Shown here piece after piece: positions 1 to 6,478 of a stretch of 10,431 nucleotides of DNA (position 1 is its first letter; the number at the start of each line of letters is the position of its first letter). The position numbers and the translations under genes were made by a program. This DNA comes from Candidatus Peregrinibacteria bacterium. GTDB taxonomy: Bacteria; Patescibacteriota; Gracilibacteria; Peribacterales; Peribacteraceae. Location of the stretch: assembly GCA_030638845.1 (NCBI GenBank), contig DAOWDW010000034.1, positions 1 to 10,431 of the forward strand, read 5' to 3'. The notes beneath the pieces are model-generated. The model did no database searches, had not been told where the DNA came from, and saw only the letters and a list, made by a program, of their open reading frames with translations.

Positions 1-669
1 ACTTTTTATTTTCTTTCTCTTCTTAGAGAAGGCAATTTTTGTAAGTTTGAATATTTCTTCAATTGTTTGACTATCTGCAATTGGAGAATTGAAACAATTT
101 ATATGCAGTACGCTAGAATCAACCTTTGGAGGAGGAAGAAAGTTTTTTGGTGGTACATGCGTAATTATCTTTGGTTCTCCAAATAGATGAACGAGTATGG
201 TAAGCATGCCCGCTTTGTTCACATCACATATTTTTTCTGCAACTTCTCTTTGAATTAGCAATGTCATACTAATGGGAATTATTTTAGATTCTAAAAAGAC
301 ATGTCTAAGAAGAGGGGATGTAATGTGATATGGAATATTCGCAACAATTTTATAAGGGCTTTCTGGCATTGCAATTTTAAGAGCATTTCCTTCAATGACT
401 TCTAAATTGGGGTGATGTCCTGTATATGTTTTAAGTAAAGGAATCATTCTTTTATCTATTTCTATTGCTGTTACTTTTTTAGCTTTCTCAAGTAGGTATT
501 TTGTTAGTACTCCTACTCCTGGTCCTATTTCTATAATTTCATCATCTGTATTTAAGTTTGCAGTATCTACTATTTTTTGTAGTATTTTTTCGTTGCATAA
601 AAAGTTTTGACCTAGGTCTTTATTTAATCGAATGTTGTTTGCACTTAAGAATGCGCGAAGAGAATTCAT
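1..669 (-). CDS. rsmA: 16S rRNA adenine dimethyltransferase RsmA/KsgA (3'-truncated by window edge)
   Basis: This is an SAM-dependent methyltransferase that, in the family, dimethylates two adjacent adenines in helix 45 at the 3' end of 16S rRNA late in small-subunit assembly. I translated the minus strand by hand from ATG at 669-667: MNSLRAFLSANNIRLNKDLG then QNFL, the usual KsgA opening. The SAM-binding glycine motif EIGPGVGVLT lies at residues 47-56, the acidic ribose-binding residue is probably E70 in AIEID, and the catalytic NIPY motif is at 111-114, followed by HITSPLL. The family signature PPPKVDSSV and a basic stretch AFSKKRKKIK near residue 213 are also present. The frame is open for 223 codons to base 1. 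Family members are about 260-280 residues, so roughly 40-50 C-terminal residues are missing outside the window. The start is supported by a promoter whose -10 ends six bases upstream. The gene diverges from the SLH gene. Confidence 0.95.
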   Translation of the reverse strand, partial: MNSLRAFLSANNIRLNKDLGQNFLCNEKILQKIVDTANLNTDDEIIEIGPGVGVLTKYLLEKAKKVTAIEIDKRMIPLLKTYTGHHPNLEVIEGNALKIAMPESPYKIVANIPYHITSPLLRHVFLESKIIPISMTLLIQREVAEKICDVNKAGMLTILVHLFGEPKIITHVPPKNFLPPPKVDSSVLHINCFNSPIADSQTIEEIFKLTKIAFSKKRKKIKS

Positions 670-675
670 ATGTTG

Positions 676-703
676 ATTATAAGCTTCAAGTTCGAATTTT
701 CAA
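676..703 (-). promoter_or_regulatory. Promoter of rsmA, predicted leaderless
   Basis: Minus strand: -35 TTGAAA (703-698), 16-base spacer, consensus -10 TATAAT (681-676), then CAACAT and the ATG. Six bases between -10 and ATG put the expected transcription start on the A of the start codon, so the mRNA should be leaderless. No purine-rich ribosome-binding site is present. Confidence 0.7.
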
Positions 704-705
704 AC

Positions 706-733
706 TTCGCCAAGGCTATGGTCGACAGGCGAA
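706..733. repeat. Short hairpin-forming intergenic repeat, TTCGCC/GGCGAA arms
   Basis: TTCGCC (706-711) and GGCGAA (728-733) are perfect 6-base inverted arms around a GC-rich 16-base loop that contains AAGGCTATGG and GTCGACA. It is richer in GC than its surroundings and sits just upstream of the rsmA -35. From memory, elements of the form TTCGCCAAGGCTATGG are scattered in candidate-phylum genomes. Only one copy is in this window, so its repeat nature is inferred. Confidence 0.4.
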
Positions 734-786
734 ATCAGAAATGTATATAGACCATATGGCATAATACATAATTGGTATTTATGGTG

Positions 787-818
787 TATACTTCTAGCTC
801 TTTCTGACATCTTATAAT
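787..818 (+). promoter_or_regulatory. Candidate -10 elements upstream of the SLH gene
   Basis: Two -10-like hexamers precede the ATG: TATACT at 787-792, which would give about a 20-nt leader, and TATAAT at 813-818, which abuts the ATG and is therefore badly placed for this start. Neither has a convincing -35. No Shine-Dalgarno motif is present. Confidence 0.25.
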
Positions 819-2510
819 ATGAAAAAATTTATTAATTATTCTGCATTCTGCATTCTTCATTCTGCATTCTTTATTTCCTCAGTTTCTGCATTGGATTTAA
901 ATATAGACGGTTTGCCTTACGGTGATTCAAGTCAATTTTCGCAAGAGGAAGCAGTTGCAATATCGGTATTAACAGAACTTAATATTGTTAAGGGAAATGA
1001 AGATGGAACTTATAGGCCACATTCTACTTTAAACAGAGCGGAGTTTATGGCTATTGCTATGAGATTACTCAGCAATGCAGATATGGCAACGAATCTAAAT
1101 TGTTTCCCAGATATTTCGTCAGATGTTTGGTATGCAGAGGCTGTTTGTAGTGCAAAGGACTTAGGAATTGTAAATGGAAATGCAGTTGAAGGTGTACCAG
1201 AAGCTGAGTGGTTGTTTGCTCCAGAAAAAGCTGTTCAATATGAAGAGGCTATAAAAGTATTAATTGGTATTTTCAATATTCCTATTAGTTCTAACAATTT
1301 AAATAGTGAGTGGTTTGTTTCATATTTAAATGCTGCAGATTCTTTGGGGCTTGGTTTAAATATTGTGTTTCCTGGGGACAAGATTTTTCGAGGAGAAATG
1401 GCAGTTCTTACAGCAAAATTTCAAGCTTATGAAGACGGAGAGTTAGATTTACTTTTGTCTGCAATGAGAGGGGAAAATGTTAGTAGTAGTTCTAATTCTA
1501 ACTATTCAACTTCTTTAGATTCTTCAGCTTCCTTAGCTTCTTCAGCTTCCTTAGCTTCTTCAGTATCTTCAGCTTCCTCATTTGTTTATGATCCCTTTGG
1601 ATATACTTCTTCAGATTCAGATTTCTTAAGTTTAGGAGAAGTGTCTCCTGTACTTGCTTCCGCAAATGCATTTAGTAATACAGAGCCAATTAATGTTACA
1701 GATATTGTTATTATTCTTAATACAGCAGTAGCATCTATAGATTCATTTCTTGTTTATGATGAAGGTCAAAGATATTTAGGTGTTGCATCTAAAGATACAT
1801 CCGTTTCTTCGGGGAAAGTGTATAGATTGAGGGTTAATAGTTTAAATATTCAATTTCCTAAGCGTGAAGAGTACGGGTTTTATGTAAGGGCAAGACTAAA
1901 GTCTTATAATGAAGGTGGAACAAGCGGTGAAGTAGTTAAAGTTGATTCTTTTGGAATAGAAGGGACAGGAGAGTGGAGTGGATCTAATTATTCATCTTTT
2001 TCTTCTGATAACTTTTTGTTTTTTCAAACCTCTAGGTCTCGTATTATTTCAATTGAAAATTATGATAGTGAAACAGGATTTTTAGTTCCTGGGAATAATT
2101 TAGAAATTGCATCTTTTCGTTTTAGTGGGATCAAGGGTGATGGACAAGCAGATCTAAGATTTACGGATTTATTATTTTCTATTGGATCTGTTGGTGATGT
2201 TGCTATTTCAAATGTGAAACTAGGTTTTTTAGGTGTAGATGAAACAATGGATTGTAGTGTTGGAGGAAGTACTATCACTTGTTCAAGTATAGAGTCTAAA
2301 TATGGATCATTCGACGATACGGATAGAATTATTGTTTTGTATGGTGATGTGACTGTTCCAGAATCTTCAATTAATCGCTCGCTTCAAATTAGTATAAGTC
2401 AGCCGGGAAGTGTGGCTTCTTCTGGAGATATAACATGGACAGATGGTGACACTAGTTTTACTTGGGTGCAGTTTAGGAGCTCTGTAGCTCGTGGGACTAG
2501 GTGGGAGTAA
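819..2510 (+). CDS. Exported SLH-domain surface protein with Ser-rich linker and beta-rich C-terminal region
   Basis: A 563-residue secreted, probably envelope-anchored protein. Residues 1-24 form a signal peptide: KK at the N-terminus, a hydrophobic core, and a likely cleavage after SVSA. Three S-layer-homology modules follow at roughly 44-85, 96-150 and 164-203; recognisable pieces are NIVKGNEDGTYRPHSTLNRAEF, split as NIVKGNEDGTYRP plus LNRAEF, and FPDISSDVWY. SLH modules in the family bind pyruvylated secondary cell-wall polymers; whether that polymer exists here is unknown. Residues 222-254 are a Ser/Ala linker coded by an 18-bp tandem repeat. Residues about 275-563 are beta-rich with Ser, Asn and Gly, and match no family I recognise. 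Cys95/Cys110 and Cys479/Cys488 could form disulfides. The gene stands alone, divergent from rsmA and convergent with the helicase. The core of the signal peptide is coded by a dispersed DNA repeat. Confidence 0.85.
   Translation: MKKFINYSAFCILHSAFFISSVSALDLNIDGLPYGDSSQFSQEEAVAISVLTELNIVKGNEDGTYRPHSTLNRAEFMAIAMRLLSNADMATNLNCFPDISSDVWYAEAVCSAKDLGIVNGNAVEGVPEAEWLFAPEKAVQYEEAIKVLIGIFNIPISSNNLNSEWFVSYLNAADSLGLGLNIVFPGDKIFRGEMAVLTAKFQAYEDGELDLLLSAMRGENVSSSSNSNYSTSLDSSASLASSASLASSVSSASSFVYDPFGYTSSDSDFLSLGEVSPVLASANAFSNTEPINVTDIVIILNTAVASIDSFLVYDEGQRYLGVASKDTSVSSGKVYRLRVNSLNIQFPKREEYGFYVRARLKSYNEGGTSGEVVKVDSFGIEGTGEWSGSNYSSFSSDNFLFFQTSRSRIISIENYDSETGFLVPGNNLEIASFRFSGIKGDGQADLRFTDLLFSIGSVGDVAISNVKLGFLGVDETMDCSVGGSTITCSSIESKYGSFDDTDRIIVLYGDVTVPESSINRSLQISISQPGSVASSGDITWTDGDTSFTWVQFRSSVARGTRWE
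840..863 (+). repeat. 24-nt dispersed repeat (TCTGCATTC type), copy 1, inside the SLH signal-peptide code
   Basis: This stretch, built of TCTGCATTC and TTCATTC units, is identical over 24 bases to the minus strand at 4988-4965. Here it is read in frame as residues 8-15 (SAFCILHS) of the SLH protein, that is, the hydrophobic part of the signal peptide. A further GCATTCTT unit continues beyond the identical block. Confidence 0.8.
1521..1574 (+). repeat. 18-bp in-frame tandem repeat coding the Ser/Ala linker
   Basis: TCTTCAGCTTCCTTAGCT occurs at 1521-1538 and again, identical, at 1539-1556. A third copy at 1557-1574 matches at 14 of 18 positions. Each unit codes SSASLA, so gain or loss of a unit keeps the frame and only changes linker length. 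Confidence 0.85.
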
Positions 2511-2654
2511 AATAGTGAAGCAACATTGGAATAAAGCAATACGTAAATAAAACAATAAAACCATTCGACTAGCTCATGGTAAACAATGCGCAAGCGATTT
2601 ACGAAGCGTTTAACTATATTGCATCAATGATGCATTGCTTAATTGCTTCATTCC
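2511..2654. repeat. Convergent intergenic space made of short inverted repeats
   Basis: The space between the SLH and helicase stop codons contains a GAAGCA family: AGTGAAGCA at 2514-2522, AAGCAAT near 2534, and the inverted ATTGCTTCA at 2642-2650. An ACCAT/ATGGT hairpin around TCGACTAGCTC lies at 2560-2580, and a near-perfect palindrome TGCATCAATGATGCA at 2620-2634. None is followed by a T-run, so I do not call an intrinsic terminator for either gene. Confidence 0.55.
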
Positions 2655-4946
2655 TTAGGCTGGTTGGATGGGTGCAATACTCAATGCAAAAGATTTTGTT
2701 TCTCCACTATCAAATCGTATTTCTACTATGTCTCCTCTTCGTGAGGCAACTATCCCTAGACCAAATGACGGATGACGTACTCTACTTCCTCCATCTATTT
2801 CGTCTGCTTTAGTTTGGTTAATATCATCTTCAAAACTAATGTCTTGATTAAATTCTATATCTACAGAACTTTCTTGTCTGAATGGCTCTATTTTTCCTCC
2901 AGATTTTACTCGTTTTATTCCACTGCTTCCTGCCCATGCAAATACACTAAGCACATCGTCACTTCTTCTTTCTAGGCATTCTTCAGGAATATCATCTATA
3001 AATCGACTTGGTGCATTATTTTGGCTTTGCCCCCAGAGCATACGGTTTTGTGTGTACATTAAGTGAAGCTGTGCCTTAGCTCTTGTCATGCCTACGTACA
3101 TTATTCTTCTTTCTTCTTCCATTTGCTCTTTATCAAACATGCAATTTGCATGTGGGAATATTCCTTCTTCGCAACCTACCATAATTACATTTTCAAATTC
3201 CAATCCTTTGCATAGGTGAAGAGTCATTAATGTTAGAGCATCATCTTCATTACTATTTAATGAATCTACTTCTGAAATAAGAGACACTTCTTCTAAGAAA
3301 CTTGTAAGAGAAATTCTAGGTTCTAATAAATCATATTTATGCATAACAGTTATTAGTTCTTGTACGTTTTGCCATCTTTGTTCGCCTTCTTCTGTCTCAT
3401 CGTCTAGCCAATCATTTAAATTTATTTTTTCTATTAAATCTATAGCCAATTCAGAAACTACTTGCGCCTTTGCTCTTTCTCTAAACGTAGATAATATTTC
3501 TACAAATTTTTCTAGGCGATGCACTGTTGGGTCATTAAGTGACTCTATATTTCCTGCTTGTTCCAATGTGTTCCAGAGTGTTAGTGAATTTTCGTTAGCG
3601 TAAGCTTGTAACTTTCCAATTGTTGTAAGTCCTATTTTCCTAGAAGGTACATTTAAAATTCTTAAAAGAGACAAGGTGTCGTTTGGATTGAGTATTGCAT
3701 GCAAATAAGCAAGAACATCTTTTACTTCGCGCCGTGCGTAAAATTTTACACCTCCAACTATACGGTATGGCACACCAGATTTAAGGCATGCTTCTTCCAA
3801 TAAACGTGACTGTGCATTTGTTCTGTATAACACAACTTGAGAGCCATACTTACCATTTTCTTTTCTATATTCTTTTATTGTTTTTAGTGCCTCTTCTGCT
3901 TCTTTCTTTTCATCTTGTATTTCGTGCAAAACAGTTAGAGATCCTTCCTTTTTATCTGTCCACATTTTCTTTTGTGGTCTATTTGGGTTTGCAGCTATTA
4001 CTGCATCTGCACTATCTAAAATTGTTTGGTGTGACCTGTAGTTTTGTTCTAATTTTATTTTTAGAGCATCTGGATATTCTTTTTCAAACTCTAAAATATT
4101 TCGTATGTCTGCACCGCGGAATGAATAAATAGATTGGTCTGGGTCTCCTATTACACATAGATTTCTATCCTTTTTTGCAAGCAGTGAAATAAACAAATAT
4201 TGTGCATGATTTGTATCTTGATACTCATCTACATGTAAATATTTCCAAGTATTTTGATACTTTGCTAAAACGTCTGGGCATTCGTGAAATAGTCTTACTG
4301 TTTCTAATATTAAATCGTCAAAATCTAGTGCATTAGCTTCTTTTAGAGCTTTTTGATATTTGCCATACGCAGTAACAACTTGTTGCATGTGTGCACTAGT
4401 TGCTTGGGACTGCGCTTCTTTCGGTAACAATGCCTCTGCTTTAAATCTTCCAATGTATGAAAGTACTGCCTTTGGTTTTAGCTCTTTATCTTCTATATTC
4501 ATCTCTTTCAATATTTGTTTCATTATCTTTTGCTGATCATCTGTGTCATATATCACAAAGTGTCTTTCTCCTCCTAGGTGCTCTATATCTCTTCTCAGAA
4601 TTCTTGCACAAATGGAGTGGAATGTCCCCATAATTGGTAGCTTTGCATGTGAAAATTCTCCATTCATATTTCTCCAGTCTGCTTCAGATCCACTTTGTAC
4701 ATGAAGCATTCGCTGTATGCGTTCTTTCATTGCATTTGCTGCTTTATTTGTAAAAGTTACAGCAAGAATTTGCCAAGGCTGTACACCTTGTTCCATTAAA
4801 TATGCTATGCGATGTGTAAGTGCTTTTGTTTTTCCACTTCCTGCTCCAGCTAAAATAAGGACTGGGCCTTTTGTGTGTAATACAGCTTCTTTTTGTTGGG
4901 GATTTAGCCCGTCTAAAATGTTGGAAGTTGCTGTTGGCATGTACAT
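2655..4946 (-). CDS. pcrA: UvrD/PcrA-type superfamily 1A DNA helicase
   Basis: A 763-residue ATP-dependent 3'-5' DNA helicase, of the family that acts in nucleotide excision and mismatch repair and removes RecA filaments. All SF1A motifs are visible: Q motif LNPQQKEAV (14-22), Walker A GAGSGKT (34-40), Ia TFTNKAA (64-70), Ib GTFHSICARILR (107-118), Walker B VDEYQDTN (239-246), III VIGDPDQSIYSFRGAD (265-280), IV LEQNYRS (299-305), V THLCKGLEF (about 576-584) and VI EERRIMYVGMTRAK (611-624). The C-terminus (718-763; HPSFGLGIV, then VEIRFDSGETK) is the Tudor-like domain that binds RNA polymerase in PcrA/UvrD. UvrD and PcrA cannot be told apart here. ATG at 4940 (third codon) is an alternative start: a -10-like TACACT ends 7 bases before it. 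It lies 57 bases downstream of rmuC, on the same strand, and is probably cotranscribed. Confidence 0.96.
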   Translation of the reverse strand: MYMPTATSNILDGLNPQQKEAVLHTKGPVLILAGAGSGKTKALTHRIAYLMEQGVQPWQILAVTFTNKAANAMKERIQRMLHVQSGSEADWRNMNGEFSHAKLPIMGTFHSICARILRRDIEHLGGERHFVIYDTDDQQKIMKQILKEMNIEDKELKPKAVLSYIGRFKAEALLPKEAQSQATSAHMQQVVTAYGKYQKALKEANALDFDDLILETVRLFHECPDVLAKYQNTWKYLHVDEYQDTNHAQYLFISLLAKKDRNLCVIGDPDQSIYSFRGADIRNILEFEKEYPDALKIKLEQNYRSHQTILDSADAVIAANPNRPQKKMWTDKKEGSLTVLHEIQDEKKEAEEALKTIKEYRKENGKYGSQVVLYRTNAQSRLLEEACLKSGVPYRIVGGVKFYARREVKDVLAYLHAILNPNDTLSLLRILNVPSRKIGLTTIGKLQAYANENSLTLWNTLEQAGNIESLNDPTVHRLEKFVEILSTFRERAKAQVVSELAIDLIEKINLNDWLDDETEEGEQRWQNVQELITVMHKYDLLEPRISLTSFLEEVSLISEVDSLNSNEDDALTLMTLHLCKGLEFENVIMVGCEEGIFPHANCMFDKEQMEEERRIMYVGMTRAKAQLHLMYTQNRMLWGQSQNNAPSRFIDDIPEECLERRSDDVLSVFAWAGSSGIKRVKSGGKIEPFRQESSVDIEFNQDISFEDDINQTKADEIDGGSRVRHPSFGLGIVASRRGDIVEIRFDSGETKSFALSIAPIQPA

Positions 4947-4947
4947 T

Positions 4948-4953
4948 AGTGTA
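4948..4953 (-). promoter_or_regulatory. Possible internal -10 for pcrA
   Basis: TACACT on the minus strand, one base before ATG 4946 and seven before ATG 4940. The spacing suits a leaderless transcript starting at 4940. No clear -35 is seen; the region at the right distance is inside the TTCATTCTTC repeat, so this is weak. Confidence 0.25.
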
Positions 4954-4964
4954 ATGCAAAATGA

Positions 4965-4988
4965 AGAATGAAGAATGCAGAATGCAGA
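4965..4988 (-). repeat. 24-nt dispersed repeat (TCTGCATTC type), copy 2, in the rmuC-pcrA gap
   Basis: The minus strand is identical over 24 bases to plus-strand 840-863. It makes up most of the 57-base gap between rmuC and pcrA and has the same orientation relative to the downstream gene as copy 1. It is followed by a variant TTCATTTTGCATTAC. Confidence 0.8.
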
Positions 4989-5003
4989 GTATTTTTTTAT
5001 TTA

Positions 5004-6191
5004 TTAACCAAGTTTTTTAGTAAGTGCAGTTTTGGCTTTATTTATAGCTAATTGTGTAATAGAAGCTTTTGGATTTTCTATTTTTTTTATTTCTTCATCT
5101 TGAACATCAATACTACCTGTCATTTTTTTCATATCTGAATTATTCATGTTTGGCATTCTCATATTTTCTTTTTTCGTTTTTACTTCTTGCGCTATTTCCG
5201 GATCCAGATTTCTAGCTTTTGTAAGAATATCTACTCCTAATTTAGACATGAATATATCTGCAGCATTTCGGAAATTTACGTGCCAATCTAAATCTGCAAT
5301 TAGACTAACAATATTTTCTCTTTGCAGAGGATCCATTTTTTCAGCAATTTCGTAGTCTCGTATTTTTTTAAGGCTAGCAAGAATAGGAGCCAAAGCTTCT
5401 GGGCTAACGACGTAGAATGATATTCCGTCTTCATAAAAGTATGTTTTTTTAAGTTCAGAAATAGCATCAGTTGGAATAACAAAGAATACCGAAGGATAAA
5501 TATCTGTATTATTTTTTAGTTTCTTTGCAGTCTTTTTTACATTTTCATTAATGTAAATTTGAATGTTGTCTGCCCTTTTAGAAACTTTAGAATCAAAAAT
5601 AACATATTGACCAAGAAATTCTATAAAGAAATCTGGCTTTAAACTGCCATCAAAACCTTCTGGAAGATTATTGTTATCAAAATATTCAAAGGAATGTTCC
5701 TGCATTTTACAAAGGCTACTTAATAGTGCATTTACATTGTTTTCGTGATCATTCCACATACGGTCACGTTCCTCTATTTTCTTTTGTGTTTCTTCTTCAT
5801 CTTTTCGGGCAACTCTTACTTTTTCGTTTTCAAATCCTTTTCTAGATTCTTCTAGATCTGCAAGCTTCTTATCATTTTCTTTTTCTCGTCTTGTTTCTTC
5901 TGCTTCATGTTTTGTTATTTTTGCAGAAAGACCCTCTTTTTCTTTTGTTAATGCCTTATTATCAGATTCTATTTTTGTAAGTTGTACAAATGTACTTTTG
6001 CCGTTTTCTGATAATTTAGTATTTTCAGTTTTTAATTGTTCAATTTGGCTTTTTAATTCACCTGTTTCTTCTTTTCGTCTATCTAGTTCTTCTTTGAGAT
6101 AAGGATCTTCAATTTTTTCTGCTTTGCGAATAAACCAGACGATTCCTGCGCCGATTAATAATCCAATTATAAATGTGAGTGCAATTTCCAT
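5004..6191 (-). CDS. rmuC: RmuC-family membrane-anchored coiled-coil PD-(D/E)xK protein
   Basis: A 395-residue RmuC-like protein; the family is linked in E. coli to limiting recombination at inverted repeats and has a restriction-nuclease-like fold. Residues about 4-20 (ALTFIIGLLIGAGIVWF) form one N-terminal membrane segment, followed by a Lys/Glu-rich coiled coil at about 30-150. The nuclease core has PDFF at 186-189 and VIFDSKVSK at 197-205, matching the PD...DSK active-site pattern. The tail (about 340-395) is basic and polar. I start at ATG 6191 rather than the upstream in-frame ATG at 6296: the 35-residue extension is translated from a tandem repeat and crosses a good promoter, whereas 6191 gives a textbook membrane anchor. 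The gene is first in a likely rmuC-pcrA operon. Confidence 0.88.
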   Translation of the reverse strand: MEIALTFIIGLLIGAGIVWFIRKAEKIEDPYLKEELDRRKEETGELKSQIEQLKTENTKLSENGKSTFVQLTKIESDNKALTKEKEGLSAKITKHEAEETRREKENDKKLADLEESRKGFENEKVRVARKDEEETQKKIEERDRMWNDHENNVNALLSSLCKMQEHSFEYFDNNNLPEGFDGSLKPDFFIEFLGQYVIFDSKVSKRADNIQIYINENVKKTAKKLKNNTDIYPSVFFVIPTDAISELKKTYFYEDGISFYVVSPEALAPILASLKKIRDYEIAEKMDPLQRENIVSLIADLDWHVNFRNAADIFMSKLGVDILTKARNLDPEIAQEVKTKKENMRMPNMNNSDMKKMTGSIDVQDEEIKKIENPKASITQLAINKAKTALTKKLG

Positions 6192-6200
6192 GTGTGGGGG

Positions 6201-6228
6201 AGTATAGCACAGGGTGAACGGATGTCCA
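6201..6228 (-). promoter_or_regulatory. Promoter of rmuC(-pcrA), near-leaderless
   Basis: Minus strand: -35 TGGACA (6228-6223), 16-base spacer, -10 TATACT (6206-6201) preceded by TGC, an extended -10. Nine bases separate the -10 from ATG 6191, so the leader would be about 3 nt. This also argues against the upstream ATG at 6296. Confidence 0.7.
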
Positions 6229-6250
6229 CTATGAAATGAAGCCAATGAAA

Positions 6251-6334
6251 ACAATGCCGTAGAGGCGCAAAACAATGCTGTAAAGGCGCAAAACAATGCT
6301 GTAAAGGCGCAAAATATTGCGCCTCTACGGCATT
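6251..6334. repeat. Three 21-bp tandem copies plus an inverted copy (long hairpin)
   Basis: Copies at 6251-6271, 6272-6292 and 6293-6313 share the frame ACAATGCnGTAnAGGCGCAAA. Copy 1 has C and G at the variable sites; copies 2 and 3 both have T and A. The inverted arm TTGCGCCTCTACGGCATT (6317-6334) is an 18-base perfect complement of copy 1 (6253-6270), not of the nearer copies 2 and 3. In RNA, copy 3 could still pair with the arm, with one G-U and one A-C. The element is GC-rich against its flanks and lies upstream of the rmuC promoter. Confidence 0.85.
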
Positions 6335-6386
6335 ATCTCATCTAATTGCTTGCTAAAAAAACCTATATTCGTAAACTTAATTTCAG

Positions 6387-6449
6387 ATAACGAATCGGGG
6401 GCTTTAGGCTTTCGCACCCGTTATTTGCCTTCTTTCTAACGGAAGTGGC
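6387..6449 (+). promoter_or_regulatory. Two adjacent hairpins upstream of rpsO (candidate S15 leader or terminator-like structure)
   Basis: Hairpin 1: ATAACG (6387-6392) pairs with CGTTAT (6419-6424), extendable by GG/CC after a bulge. Hairpin 2: GCCTTC (6427-6432) pairs with GAA and GGC (6442-6444, 6447-6449) around a GT bulge. S15 represses its own mRNA through structured leaders in several bacteria, so an operator is plausible. The best -10 (6456-6461) lies downstream, so these would be transcribed only from an earlier start, which I cannot identify. Confidence 0.3.
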
Positions 6450-6461
6450 TCGGCTTATAAT
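6433..6461 (+). promoter_or_regulatory. Candidate rpsO promoter
   Basis: Consensus -10 TATAAT at 6456-6461, with a weak -35 TTTCTA at 6433-6438 and a 17-base spacer. The predicted start is near 6468, giving an approximately 11-nt leader with no Shine-Dalgarno motif (CTCTCTTTACC precedes the ATG). Confidence 0.5.
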
Positions 6462-6478
6462 TTTCCACTCTCTTTACC

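Noticed and set aside
558..764. 68-codon plus-strand open frame
   Set aside because: It is antisense to rsmA and runs through the hairpin repeat; it has no family features.
3788..4132. 114-codon plus-strand open frame
   Set aside because: It is antisense to the conserved helicase core; its Leu/Phe-rich composition is the expected shadow of an AT-rich gene.
6192..6296. 35-residue N-terminal extension of RmuC from ATG 6296
   Set aside because: It is a translation of the 21-bp tandem repeat, crosses the rmuC promoter at 6201-6228, and places a spurious leader before a textbook membrane anchor that starts at 6191.
6251..6334. CRISPR array
   Set aside because: The 21-bp units are directly adjacent with no spacers, one arm is inverted, and no cas gene is present.
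6341..6478. tRNA or small structured RNA gene upstream of rpsO
   Set aside because: No cloverleaf arms, T-loop GTTCGA-type motif or CCA-like end can be fitted; only two local hairpins are present.
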